Of a stretch of 64,000 bases of DNA, positions 55,995 through 64,000 are shown one piece after another; the stretch's first letter is position 1; the number at the start of each line of letters is the position of its first letter. The position numbers and the translations under genes are program-made. The stretch covers positions 30,986 through 94,985 of the forward strand of contig NZ_PENW01000025.1 of NCBI RefSeq assembly GCF_003144405.1, given 5' to 3'. This DNA is from Proteus cibi. Lineage in GTDB: Bacteria; Pseudomonadota; Gammaproteobacteria; Enterobacterales; Enterobacteriaceae. Below the pieces are notes generated by a model, which worked only from the letters and a program-made list of their open reading frames with translations, did not search any database and was not told the origin of the DNA.

Positions 55995-57182
55995 ATGAAA
56001 TTATCAATCCGCAGTCTGTTTTATCTTGTTTGTTTTAGCGCACTCTTAGGCTCTTTAGCGCAAAACATCTATACCCCTGTGCTTCCTTTGATCCAACAGC
56101 AATTTAATACCACATTATCATTGGTTAATTTAACGGTATCTGCATTTACTTTTGCTATGGCTGTTATGCAACTATTTTACGGTTCATTGATTGATAAATG
56201 GGGAAGAAAACCCATTTTACTCAGTGGGTTAGCCATTTCCATGGTAGGTGCATTAGGTTGTATTGGGTCTGATTCTATTAATTTATTCATTTTTTGGCGT
56301 GTGATCCAAGCTATCGGTATTGCGGCTATCCCTGTGGTAGCGGCAACTATTCTTGGCGATCTTTATCAAGGAAACGAGCGCGCTAAAGCGATGGGATCGT
56401 ATCAAATGCTATTAGCACTAGCCCCTGCTTGTGGCCCTTTATTAGGTGGATATTTAGCGCAACATTACCAATATCAAGGCATTTTTATTTTCTTAGCCAT
56501 TATCGGTATGATCTTACTTCTTACCCATCTCTTTTATTTACCGGAAACACGTCCAGAACAGAAAGAAGTCTTTAAAAGCGTATCGGCAATACAACAAGTG
56601 CTTACGGCATCTGCAGGTAAATCTGTATTTGTCATGAGTTTTATGGTGTTTTATAACTATTTTTGTCTACTGGTTTTTTTACCCTTAATTGCCTTTCATC
56701 TCTATCAGCTTAATAGCACTGAAATAGGTGGATTATATATACCTATGTCGATTGCACTTATCTTAGGTAGCTATCTTTACCGCAGAATTTGCCCTCTATT
56801 TAGTGCGGAATATGGTGTGATTATTACCTCTTGTATCAACTTAATTATGTTGACGTTATTTGCACTCTTTTGGCAAACCTCATTACCTGTAATGCTTGGC
56901 TTAACCGTGTTATATGGGCTTTCTTTAGGATTAACCATGCCCACACATACCACATTATTAGCAAGTCATTTTAGTGCAATGAGAGCGACTGCAATGGGGG
57001 TTTATAATTTTATTCGTTATTGTGGAATGGCTGCAGGTCCGATGGTGGCAACCTATTTTGTCACAGGCAATAGCTATGAGTATGTCTTTTACTCTTGTGT
57101 GATCTTAACGAGTTTGGCATTGTGTTTCACACTCAAAATCTTAATGCCATCATTAAAAGAAAAAAGACACACGACAAACTAA
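55995..57182 (+). CDS. Bcr/CflA-type drug efflux MFS transporter
   Basis: The 395-residue, 12-helix DHA1 transporter has FYGSLIDKWGRKPILLSGL in loop 2-3 and ALAPACGPLLGGYLA in helix 5, the drug:proton antiporter motif C. AGAGG precedes the ATG. MarR control suggests induction by a toxic small molecule; the substrate is unknown. Confidence 0.85.
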   Translation: MKLSIRSLFYLVCFSALLGSLAQNIYTPVLPLIQQQFNTTLSLVNLTVSAFTFAMAVMQLFYGSLIDKWGRKPILLSGLAISMVGALGCIGSDSINLFIFWRVIQAIGIAAIPVVAATILGDLYQGNERAKAMGSYQMLLALAPACGPLLGGYLAQHYQYQGIFIFLAIIGMILLLTHLFYLPETRPEQKEVFKSVSAIQQVLTASAGKSVFVMSFMVFYNYFCLLVFLPLIAFHLYQLNSTEIGGLYIPMSIALILGSYLYRRICPLFSAEYGVIITSCINLIMLTLFALFWQTSLPVMLGLTVLYGLSLGLTMPTHTTLLASHFSAMRATAMGVYNFIRYCGMAAGPMVATYFVTGNSYEYVFYSCVILTSLALCFTLKILMPSLKEKRHTTN

Positions 57183-57193
57183 CAGGATATTTA

Positions 57194-57601
57194 ATGAAAC
57201 TGACCATTGAAAAACTGACACAACCCTCTGAACAAGACCGTATTGATTTAGGCAAAATTTGGCAAGATGTACGTTATCAATCAGCCCTAAAAAATGAGAT
57301 CAACGACGAGAATGTACTCTTTGTAGCAAGATTTAATGAGCGATTATTAGCGGCTTGCTGGGTTAAATTATCGGCTGAGAACGCTATTATCACCGATTTT
57401 ATGGTCAGAGAAGTGACACGCCGTCGCGGTGTTGGGCATTATTTACTAACACAATGCTTATCAGCCTATCCTGATATTACACATTGGCAGGCTATTAGCT
57501 TATCCGCCGAAGAAAATGGGTATGATATTGCACATGCTTTTTTAACACATCATCAATTTAGTGCATCACCACAACCTGATCTTTATATTCTCAATATTTG
57601 A
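57194..57601 (+). CDS. panM: PanM (PanZ), aspartate decarboxylase maturation factor
   Basis: The 135-residue GNAT-fold protein binds PanD zymogen and, with acetyl-CoA, triggers its self-cleavage for beta-alanine and pantothenate synthesis. SEQDRIDLGKIWQ, FNERLLAACWVKLS and REVTRRRGVGHYLL match E. coli PanM. The nearby rpoH is also close to panM in E. coli. ATG 57194 is used; the longer frame overlaps the pump gene. Confidence 0.85.
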   Translation: MKLTIEKLTQPSEQDRIDLGKIWQDVRYQSALKNEINDENVLFVARFNERLLAACWVKLSAENAIITDFMVREVTRRRGVGHYLLTQCLSAYPDITHWQAISLSAEENGYDIAHAFLTHHQFSASPQPDLYILNI

Positions 57602-57685
57602 TAACATTCTTATTCTGAATAATTCAACAACAAGCGAATAAGTCGCTATGTAGGTACCACGCCTGCCAGTAATCTTGCACTTACA

Positions 57686-57708
57686 GTGTAATGACATTGA
57701 CATTACAC
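57686..57708. promoter_or_regulatory. Toxin-antitoxin operator candidate
   Basis: GTGTAATG (57686-57693) and CATTACAC (57701-57708) form an inverted repeat 30 bp before the antitoxin start. RHH antitoxins of TacAT systems bind such sites for autoregulation. Confidence 0.65.
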
Positions 57709-57737
57709 CTATGTATAACAATAAATTGGGGGGTAAT

Positions 57738-58031
57738 ATGCCAACTCAAAATGATGTGCCCGTAACACGTTCATCTCTGAACCTAAGAATAAAACCGGAA
57801 GATAAAATCCTGATCGACCGTGCAGCAAATGCTGTGGGAAAAAACCGTACTGAATTTATCCTTGAAGCCGCTCGACGTGCTGCTGAAGAAACACTGGCGG
57901 ATCTGCGAGTGATTAACGTCAGCCCTGAGGTATAGGTATACCAGGAGTTTATTAATCAGCTTGATGCCACGCCCGTTAGCAATGAGGTATTGAAGAAAAC
58001 TATGATGTCTAAATCTCCTTGGGAGAAATGA
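57738..58031 (+). pseudogene. DUF1778/TacA-like antitoxin with premature in-frame stop
   Basis: The ribbon-helix-helix antitoxin starts at ATG 57738 (GGGGGG upstream): TRSSLNLRIKPEDKILIDRAA and GKNRTEFILEAARRAAEE are typical. Translation stops at TAG 57933-57935 after 65 residues. The same frame continues for 31 further codons (YQEFINQLDAT ... SPWEK) to TGA 58029-58031, which is the expected toxin-neutralising tail. A tandem GGTATA-GGTATA at 57929-57940 explains the stop as a 6-bp in-frame duplication. The 65-residue form would keep DNA binding but lose neutralisation. Confidence 0.82.
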
Positions 58032-58540
58032 CATTGAAACTAACTGCACCTGAACCTCTTAAAATCGGTCATTTGCTGGAAAGTTTTTCCTCTGATGAAG
58101 AGGCCTTAGATCTCTGGCTAAAAAACAGAGCGATAAGCAATCAAAACTCTGGAGCGTCGCGTACTTTTGTGACCACTTCGGATAATCAGGTAATGGGATA
58201 TTATGCCCTATCCACAGGAGTCATAAGCACGAATCAAGCCGTTGGTCGATTCCGTCATAATATGCCCACCGACATTCCCATCATTCTTCTCGGCAGACTA
58301 GCAGTGGATACAAGAGCAAAAGGACTTGGGATTAGAAGAGGGCTGGTCAAAGATGCCTGTCATCGTGTTATTCAGGCCTCTGGGTTAGTAGGCATTCGAG
58401 GGGTAGTGATCCATGCTCCAACTGATGATGCTAAACGATTCTATGAGCACATTGGTTTCGTCCCTTCACCGCTTGATCCCATGATGCTGATGGTAACGCT
58501 TGCCGATCTGCAACTCGCAATGGGTATTCACTCGAACTGA
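58028..58540 (+). CDS. TacT/AtaT-like GNAT toxin
   Basis: The 170-residue acetyltransferase overlaps the ancestral antitoxin end (ATGA at 58028). LGRLAVDTRAKGLGIRRGL is the acetyl-CoA loop and RFYEHIGF carries the catalytic tyrosine of this toxin group, which acetylates aminoacyl-tRNA. The coding frame is intact. With the antitoxin truncated and the stop 96 bp upstream, translational coupling may be reduced. Alternatively TTG 58019 could serve as start. Confidence 0.8.
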   Translation: MTLKLTAPEPLKIGHLLESFSSDEEALDLWLKNRAISNQNSGASRTFVTTSDNQVMGYYALSTGVISTNQAVGRFRHNMPTDIPIILLGRLAVDTRAKGLGIRRGLVKDACHRVIQASGLVGIRGVVIHAPTDDAKRFYEHIGFVPSPLDPMMLMVTLADLQLAMGIHSN

Positions 58541-58589
58541 GCAAGTCCGAACTAAATAATTCAAGGTGTAGCTAGGCGACAAGTAAATA

Positions 58590-59759
58590 TTAGTCAACAA
58601 CACTACAACTTAAAGTATGACGAGTATTGACGGTTAAAGCATAAAGCCTCGCCACATTATAAGCCGTCTCACTAAGATTCTTTTGCGCATTATGAAGTGC
58701 ATCATCCAGTGTCGAGACACCTGGTACAATAGAGAAAACAGCATCAATACCCTGCTGATGAACCACATCATAATCCGGTAAATAACCACCGACCAACGCA
58801 ATCACAGGAAGGTGGTATTTTTTCGCCAACTTAGCAACCCCTATTGGTGTTTTACCTTGTGCCGATTGGCTATCCATTCGGCCTTCTCCCGTGATGACTA
58901 AATCAGCATCAATAAAATATCTTTCTAGTTCAACCGCTTTAGCAACCAGTTCAATCCCCGGCGAAAGCGTTGCTTGCGTAAAGGCAAGTAACGGTAGTGC
59001 CAATCCGCCCGCTGCGCCACTTCCTGCAATATTAATAAGATTGCGTTGCGTCATTTTCTCAAGATAAGTACCAAAATGATGTAAGGCTTTATCAAGTTGC
59101 GCAATATCTTCTTGGGTTGCCCCTTTTTGAGGACCAAAAATAGCGGATGCCCCGTTTTCTCCACACAATGGATTAGTGACATCACAAGCAATTTCGAACT
59201 CGACTTGCTTAAGTTTAGGGTTAAGCGTTGTGATATCAATAGAATAGAGCTGTGTTAATGCCTGTCCACCAAAAGGCAAAGAGGAGCCTAATTTATCTTT
59301 AAGACCAAGACCAAGTGCTTGCATCATGCCGGCACCAGCATCATTTGTAGCACTTCCGCCTAATCCTAAAATGATTTTTTTAACGCCCATCTCAAGTGCG
59401 GCATTAATTAATTCACCCGTACCATAGCTGGTCGTTAAATTGGGATTACGTTGAGATGACGGGATAAGATGGAGACCGGAAGCTTGTGCCATTTCAATCA
59501 CAGCTGTGGTGTTATCGCCTAAAATTCCCCAAGTTGCGGTCACTTGTTTCCCCAAAGGCGAACACACTTGTGTAGAGATAAAACGACCTTGCGTTGCTTC
59601 CACCAGCGAGGTCACCGTTCCTTCACCACCATCCGCCATAGGAATGCAACAATATTGCGCATTGGGTAAATAACGTGAAAAACCCTGTTTTATTGCTGTT
59701 GCAACGTCTTTCGCACTTAAGCTTTCTTTAAATGAATCAGGGGCGATAACTATTTTCAC
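58590..59759 (-). CDS. glxK: Glycerate 2-kinase (GarK/GlxK family)
   Basis: The 389-residue kinase makes 2-phosphoglycerate from D-glycerate. KIVIAPDSFKESL, ADGGEGT, GLGGSATNDAGAGM, FGPQKGAT and VITGEGRMDSQSAQGK are family motifs. I chose GTG 59759 (GGAG 8 bases upstream) because the longer frame runs into the rpoH terminator stem. GarK and GlxK cannot be separated with certainty. Confidence 0.88.
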   Translation of the reverse strand: MKIVIAPDSFKESLSAKDVATAIKQGFSRYLPNAQYCCIPMADGGEGTVTSLVEATQGRFISTQVCSPLGKQVTATWGILGDNTTAVIEMAQASGLHLIPSSQRNPNLTTSYGTGELINAALEMGVKKIILGLGGSATNDAGAGMMQALGLGLKDKLGSSLPFGGQALTQLYSIDITTLNPKLKQVEFEIACDVTNPLCGENGASAIFGPQKGATQEDIAQLDKALHHFGTYLEKMTQRNLINIAGSGAAGGLALPLLAFTQATLSPGIELVAKAVELERYFIDADLVITGEGRMDSQSAQGKTPIGVAKLAKKYHLPVIALVGGYLPDYDVVHQQGIDAVFSIVPGVSTLDDALHNAQKNLSETAYNVARLYALTVNTRHTLSCSVVD

Positions 59760-59775
59760 GTTCTTTTCTCCAAGC

Positions 59776-59808
59776 AACAAAAAAAGCGATATTTTCATAT
59801 CGCTTTTA
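59776..59808 (-). terminator. Terminator of rpoH
   Basis: AAAAGCGATAT (59782-59792) and ATATCGCTTTT (59797-59807) form an 11-bp stem; the T run is on the minus strand. It lies just upstream of the glycerate kinase start. Confidence 0.85.
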
Positions 59809-59854
59809 TAACATACTCTACTTTATGAGCGCGTATGCTTGGTCTGAAATGTGA

Positions 59855-60709
59855 TTAATCTTCAATCGCTAAACGCAATTTCTTCATCGCATTTTTTTCT
59901 AATTGACGAACACGCTCGGCAGAAACACCGTATTTTGTCGCCAAGTCTTGCAATGTCGATTTGTTATCATCATCTAACCAGCGAGCACGAATAATATCTT
60001 GGCTACGTTCATCAAGAGTTTCAATTGCTGACGTCAGTTTATCCGTTGCATGATTATCCCAATTATCTTCTTCAATGCCGTCGGCAAAGTCAGAAGACTT
60101 ATCTTCCAAGAAGAGTACGGGAGCAATAGGATGAGAGTCATCACTATCATCAGCAGTCATATCAAATGCCATATCTTGTGCTGACATTCGTGATTCCATT
60201 TCTCGGACATCACTTTCTGATACGCCTAATTCTCTTGCAACAAGTTCTACTTCATCTTGATTAAACCAACCTAAACGCTTTTTATTTTTTCGCAAATTAA
60301 AAAATAGTTTACGTTGTGATTTTGTCGTTGCGACTTTCACGATACGCCAGTTACGTAGCACATATTCGTGAATTTCAGCTTTGATCCAATGCACAGCAAA
60401 AGAGACTAGTCGAACCCCCACTTCAGGGTTAAAACGACGAACGGCCTTCATCAGACCGATATTACCTTCTTGGATCAGATCAGCTTGTGGTAAACCATAA
60501 CCTGAATAGCTGCGAGCAACATGAATAACGAAGCGCAGATGTGAAAGGATAAGCGTTCTTGCTGCATCCAAGTCACCATCATAATGCAGCCGTTCAGCGA
60601 GTTCCTTTTCTTCCTCTGCGGTTAACATCGGATAGGAATTGGCTGCACGTATATACGCTTCGATGCTGCCTTGCGGAACCAATGCTAAGGATTGCATTTC
60701 TTTTGTCAT
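59855..60709 (-). CDS. rpoH: RNA polymerase heat-shock sigma factor RpoH
   Basis: The 284-residue sigma-32 directs transcription of heat-shock genes. Region 2 ([33 protein letters not shown] and the -10-binding [22 protein letters not shown]), the RpoH box ([10 protein letters not shown]) and region 4 HTH ([24 protein letters not shown]) are all present. Length equals E. coli RpoH. Translation in E. coli is controlled by an RNA thermometer at the 5' end. Confidence 0.96.
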   Translation of the reverse strand: MTKEMQSLALVPQGSIEAYIRAANSYPMLTAEEEKELAERLHYDGDLDAARTLILSHLRFVIHVARSYSGYGLPQADLIQEGNIGLMKAVRRFNPEVGVRLVSFAVHWIKAEIHEYVLRNWRIVKVATTKSQRKLFFNLRKNKKRLGWFNQDEVELVARELGVSESDVREMESRMSAQDMAFDMTADDSDDSHPIAPVLFLEDKSSDFADGIEEDNWDNHATDKLTSAIETLDERSQDIIRARWLDDDNKSTLQDLATKYGVSAERVRQLEKNAMKKLRLAIED

Positions 60710-61075
60710 TCAAATCCTCATAAAAATCAAATAAATAATTAAAATTATCGCGGTAAGGGAAAGTAGATGAGCCTTCTAAATATAGCTTAAATAGGAAGCC
60801 TGTTAAGGTTTTTTACGATGTGTTTTTATCATAACGGATATTTGACCAGCATAAAGACTAAAGGTTCATCTCGCATCTATGTTTACATATCTTTGTACTT
60901 TTCTATCACAGATAGCAAATATAACGGCTACCTTATCGTAAAAAAGAGTGCGTGCATTATTATGCCAGAGACGGGGCGTCGATAAAATGGCTGGGTGACG
61001 ATATTAATGTAACCCAGCCTGATAAAAAATATCTTCTTAATTATTGGTGAATAAATATAAAAATACGTTAATTTA
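60710..61075. other. rpoH upstream region and ftsX terminator
   Basis: The 366-bp gap holds a minus-strand hairpin, GGCTGGGT (60989-60996) / ACCCAGCC (61012-61019), followed on that strand by ATTTTATC, likely ending ftsYEX transcripts. The rest must carry the rpoH promoters; I do not assign them. Confidence 0.55.
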
Positions 61076-62053
61076 TTATTCCGGTGTAAATTGACGCAAA
61101 TGTTGCATTGTCGTCAGCCATGCAGCAAGCCAGCCAATAGTCATAGCAACAAGAATAAGAATGATAGATTCATCAAAACCGAGTCCTGAAATGGAAAAAG
61201 AGGTTCCAAACACGGTCGCGGCTTGCGTCACCACATCTGAGAGTTTCCACACCAGTAAAGCTGAAAAAATCAGAGCAAATACGGCACCAATAAAGCCGAG
61301 GATCAATCCCCAATTAAGGAAAGGACGCATAATAAAGCCATCGGTTGCCCCAATCAGTTTCATCACATTAATGGTGTCACGGCGACTGAAAATATTGAGG
61401 CGCACACTGTTACCAATCACCAATAACAAAGCAACAACCATCAATGTACCAATCACCAAAGCAATTTGCCCGACTAATGAAGTTAACGTTGAAAGCCGAG
61501 TAAACCAGCTATCATCCATTCTGACTTCGTCAACACCCGGTATTTTGGCGACTGTATCGCGCAAATTCACCATTAATTGTTGATCGCTAGGCTCCATAAC
61601 GGGCGTCACAATTGCAACTGCAGGTAATGGATTCTCTTCTAACATATCTAACGCACTACTAAAACCAGACCAAGAACGAAATTCTACTAACGAATCTTGT
61701 CGTGAAAGATAGTTAACACCCTCAACTTTATCTAAGGCTTCGATTTTCTTGATTGTGGCTTCAGCTAATGAATCATCAAGAGATTTATCAAGATAAACCG
61801 TTAATTGTGGTGTTGGATACCATTGTTCTGCCGCCGTTGAAACATTTTTCCACACAATATAAAAGATGCTAGGCAAGGTGAGAGAGATAGCGACAACCAT
61901 GACCGTTAAAAAAGAGGAGAGTGGCTGACGTAAAAAATCTGCCATGGTATTACGCCATGCATAGCGCCACTGTTCGCGCCGTCCTCCTTTTAGCGCCTTG
62001 GTTTTTGCACCTGGCGTTGGCATTGATTTACGGGAACTTTTTGCTTTAGCCAT
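61076..62053 (-). CDS. ftsX: Cell-division ABC transporter-like membrane protein FtsX
   Basis: The 325-residue protein has a basic cytoplasmic N-terminus, four membrane helices (about 47-68, 195-220, 245-270, 290-315) and a periplasmic loop after helix 1 that binds EnvC to activate amidases. Segments FLRQPLSSFLTVMVVAISLTLP and GATDGFIMRPFLNWG are conserved. It overlaps ftsE by 8 bp. Confidence 0.95.
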   Translation of the reverse strand: MAKAKSSRKSMPTPGAKTKALKGGRREQWRYAWRNTMADFLRQPLSSFLTVMVVAISLTLPSIFYIVWKNVSTAAEQWYPTPQLTVYLDKSLDDSLAEATIKKIEALDKVEGVNYLSRQDSLVEFRSWSGFSSALDMLEENPLPAVAIVTPVMEPSDQQLMVNLRDTVAKIPGVDEVRMDDSWFTRLSTLTSLVGQIALVIGTLMVVALLLVIGNSVRLNIFSRRDTINVMKLIGATDGFIMRPFLNWGLILGFIGAVFALIFSALLVWKLSDVVTQAATVFGTSFSISGLGFDESIILILVAMTIGWLAAWLTTMQHLRQFTPE

Positions 62054-62711
62054 TTTGTCCTCCCACCATTCTGCCTTGCCCTAATGTAAGAATGCGATAA
62101 TTTCTACGTTCTATCAGCGACATATCGTGCGTCGCCATTAATACCGTTACGCCAACACGGTTAAATTCTTCAAAAAGGCGCATAATACCTTCTGAAAGCT
62201 CACCATCAAGATTACCTGTTGGTTCATCTGCAAGTAAAACAGTCGGTTTATTCACAACAGCACGCGCAATACCGACACGTTGTTGTTCACCGCCAGAGAG
62301 TTGAATAGGATAATTTTTGGCTTTATCCAATAGTCCTACTTTATCTAAAGCGGCTGAAACTCTTCGTCGAATATCCTCTTCACTCGCACCAGCAATAATC
62401 AGGGGAAGAGAAACATTGTCATAAACCGTTCTGTCCATCAATAAGTGGTGATCTTGGAAGATCATCCCAATTTGACGACGCAGAAAAGGGATCTCACTAT
62501 TTTTTAGTCTACTGATATCATGACCAGCAAACCAAATAGCGCCATCACTTGGGCGTTCTATTCCACAAATTAACTTAAGCAATGTACTTTTACCGGCGCC
62601 AGAGTGACCCGTTAAAAAAGCCATTTCACCAGGGCGAAGATGAAAATCAACCCCCTGTAATGCTTGTCTTCCACCTAAATAAGCCTTGCTGACGTGTTCG
62701 AAGCGGATCAT
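62046..62711 (-). CDS. ftsE: Cell-division ATPase FtsE
   Basis: The 221-residue ATPase works with FtsX at the septum. Walker [10 protein letters not shown], signature [16 protein letters not shown] and Walker [13 protein letters not shown] are intact. It is 5 bp from ftsY and overlaps ftsX. Confidence 0.96.
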   Translation of the reverse strand: MIRFEHVSKAYLGGRQALQGVDFHLRPGEMAFLTGHSGAGKSTLLKLICGIERPSDGAIWFAGHDISRLKNSEIPFLRRQIGMIFQDHHLLMDRTVYDNVSLPLIIAGASEEDIRRRVSAALDKVGLLDKAKNYPIQLSGGEQQRVGIARAVVNKPTVLLADEPTGNLDGELSEGIMRLFEEFNRVGVTVLMATHDMSLIERRNYRILTLGQGRMVGGQNG

Positions 62712-62716
62712 TAAAA

Positions 62717-64000
62717 CTACTCCTCGCGGGCAAACAGAGCCTCAATAAAATCATCGGCCTTAAACGGACGTAGATCTTCAATACCTTCACCTACCCCGAT
62801 ATAACGGATAGGAATACTAAACTGATCAGCAATGGAGAAGATAACCCCCCCTTTTGCTGTACCATCGAGTTTAGTCAATGTTAATCCAGTTAGCCCAACT
62901 GTTTCATTAAAGAGTTTTGCCTGACTAACTGCATTTTGTCCGGTACTTGCATCTAATGTCAGCATCACTTCGTGTGGTGCTTCTTCGTCTAATTTCTTCA
63001 TAACACGAACGATTTTTTTCAGCTCTTCCATTAAATGGGATTTATTCTGCAATCGTCCTGCGGTATCAGCAATAAGAACATCGACACCTTTTGCTTGGGC
63101 TGATTGAATTGCATCAAAAATAACAGAGGCAGGATCAGCGCCAGTATGTTGTGCAACAACAGGGATATTATTACGCTCCCCCCAAACTTGTAACTGTTCA
63201 ACAGCTGCTGCTCGGAATGTATCACCCGCAGCTAACATGACCGATTTACCCTCAGCTTGGTATTGTCGCGCTAATTTTCCGATTGTGGTTGTTTTACCAA
63301 CACCATTAACACCAACCATTAAAATAACAAAAGGTTTTTTACCTTCAATATTTAATGGCTTATCCACTTTACTTAAGATATCACCCATCTCTTCACGTAG
63401 CTTTCCGTAAAGCGCTTCAGCATCTTTCAGATCTTTATGAGTGGCGTGTTTGGTCAAGCTAGTGATGATTTTAGTGGTAGTTTCCATGCCCACATCAGCA
63501 ATTAAGAGTTGCTCTTCTAACTCTTCAAAAAGCTCATCATCAATTTTCTTACCACGAAATAGGCTAAGGAATCCGGAACCTAAGTTCTGGCGAGTTTTCA
63601 GTAAGCCTTTTTTCAGTCGACTAAAGAAGCCTTCTTTCTTCGGTTTCTCTTGTTCAACAACTTTATCTGCTAGCACTTCTTCGCGTAAAGATCCAATATC
63701 CTCCGCTTCTGCTTGTGCAATAGCGATACGTTCGTTTTCCTCTTCTTGCGCAAGACGTTGTGCTTCGGCTTCCTGAGCCAGTCGTTCTTGCTCTAAACGT
63801 GCTGCTTCTTGACGTTGCGCTTCTTCTAAACGTGCTTGTTCAGCTTGACGCTGAGCTTCTTCTTGCGCTAAACGTTGTGCTTCAGCTTCTTGAGCCAGTC
63901 GTTCTTGCTCTAAACGTGCAGCTTCTTGACGTTGCGCTTCTTCTAAACGTGCTTGTTCAGCTTGACGCTGAGCTTCTTCTTGCGCTAAACGTTGTGCTTC
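62717..64000 (-). CDS. ftsY: Signal recognition particle receptor FtsY (5' end beyond window)
   Basis: The frame stays open to the right edge, so at least 427 residues are encoded; a GTG at 63676 is not the true start. The NG domain is complete: GVNGVGKTTTIGKLA (G1), DTFRAAAVEQL, ADTAGRLQNKSHLMEEL, TKLDGTAKGG and GVGEGIEDLRPF. Upstream is the acidic A-domain, made of E/Q/A/R/L-rich 39-residue tandem repeats. FtsY docks ribosome-SRP complexes to the Sec translocon. Confidence 0.95.
   Translation of the reverse strand, partial: EAQRLAQEEAQRQAEQARLEEAQRQEAARLEQERLAQEAEAQRLAQEEAQRQAEQARLEEAQRQEAARLEQERLAQEAEAQRLAQEEENERIAIAQAEAEDIGSLREEVLADKVVEQEKPKKEGFFSRLKKGLLKTRQNLGSGFLSLFRGKKIDDELFEELEEQLLIADVGMETTTKIITSLTKHATHKDLKDAEALYGKLREEMGDILSKVDKPLNIEGKKPFVILMVGVNGVGKTTTIGKLARQYQAEGKSVMLAAGDTFRAAAVEQLQVWGERNNIPVVAQHTGADPASVIFDAIQSAQAKGVDVLIADTAGRLQNKSHLMEELKKIVRVMKKLDEEAPHEVMLTLDASTGQNAVSQAKLFNETVGLTGLTLTKLDGTAKGGVIFSIADQFSIPIRYIGVGEGIEDLRPFKADDFIEALFAREE
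63742..64000 (-). repeat. 117-bp tandem repeats in the ftsY A-domain
   Basis: The marker CTTCTTGCGC recurs at 63742, 63859 and 63976, exactly 117 bp apart, with near-identical sequence between. Each unit encodes 39 residues in frame. At least two copies are present and a third continues beyond the window. Confidence 0.9.

Noticed and set aside
59759..59798. Longer N-terminus for glycerate kinase
   Set aside because: It would read through the rpoH terminator stem and lacks family similarity; GTG 59759 has a good ribosome site.
62717..63676. FtsY starting at GTG 63676
   Set aside because: The frame remains open with repeat-coded A-domain sequence up to the window edge, so the true start is outside.
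63441..63776. Serine-rich plus-strand frame opposite ftsY
   Set aside because: It is the mirror of the conserved ftsY coding sequence and its repeat-biased codons.

Overview
The window looks like a Proteus-type chromosome (Morganellaceae, order Enterobacterales). It is AT-rich. It carries the tet(J)/tetR(J) pair typical of Proteus, and it ends in the conserved rpoH-ftsX-ftsE-ftsY block, with panM near rpoH much as in Escherichia coli. No tRNA, rRNA, CRISPR array or intact insertion sequence was seen. I place it at genus level only.

Layout. 1-4.9 kb: end of a tellurite/stress (Ter) locus: a TerD-family C-terminus, two von Willebrand A (TerY-like) proteins, a PP2C phosphatase and a protein kinase (the TerY-P triad). 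5.1-9 kb: aes esterase, then an NrtR-like Nudix/winged-helix regulator divergent from a two-gene operon (soluble SPFH protein plus NAD-kinase-like protein), with three operator-like palindromes between them. 9-10.8 kb: tetR(J)/tet(J) with paired tet operators. 10.8-12.4 kb: phage-like remnant (holin, small membrane protein, Ogr-like zinc finger). 12.6-15.8 kb: dhaKLM, PEP-dependent dihydroxyacetone kinase. 15.9-22.3 kb: a seven-gene chaperone-usher fimbrial operon on the minus strand. 22.2-24 kb: very AT-rich divergent control region. 24-32.5 kb: an ecpABCDE (common pilus) homologue, a repeat-rich unknown protein with a LexA-like box upstream, and a second EcpA-like pilin.

32.6-40.7 kb: pgtABC and pgtP (phosphoglycerate/PEP sensing and uptake) followed by an additional PykA-like pyruvate kinase, so imported PEP could be turned directly into pyruvate and ATP. 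40.8-47.6 kb: a Rap1a/Tai-like protein, a ROK repressor with a putative TIM-barrel glycosidase and an MFS transporter, an unknown acidic protein, and a CynX-like transporter behind two palindromes. 47.7-54.1 kb: arcC; ugpQ divergent from ugpBAEC with a Pho box on each side. 54.6-58.5 kb: loiP, a MarR regulator divergent from a Bcr/CflA-type pump, panM, and a TacAT-like toxin-antitoxin pair whose antitoxin is interrupted by an in-frame stop. 58.6-64 kb: glycerate kinase, rpoH, ftsX, ftsE and the 3' part of ftsY, whose acidic N-region carries 117-bp tandem repeats.

The most promising uncommon system is the NrtR-like/SPFH/NAD-kinase-like module. Next are the repeat protein with its LexA-like box and the phosphoglycerate-to-pyruvate-kinase locus. 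All functions are inferred from sequence reading; no searches were run.
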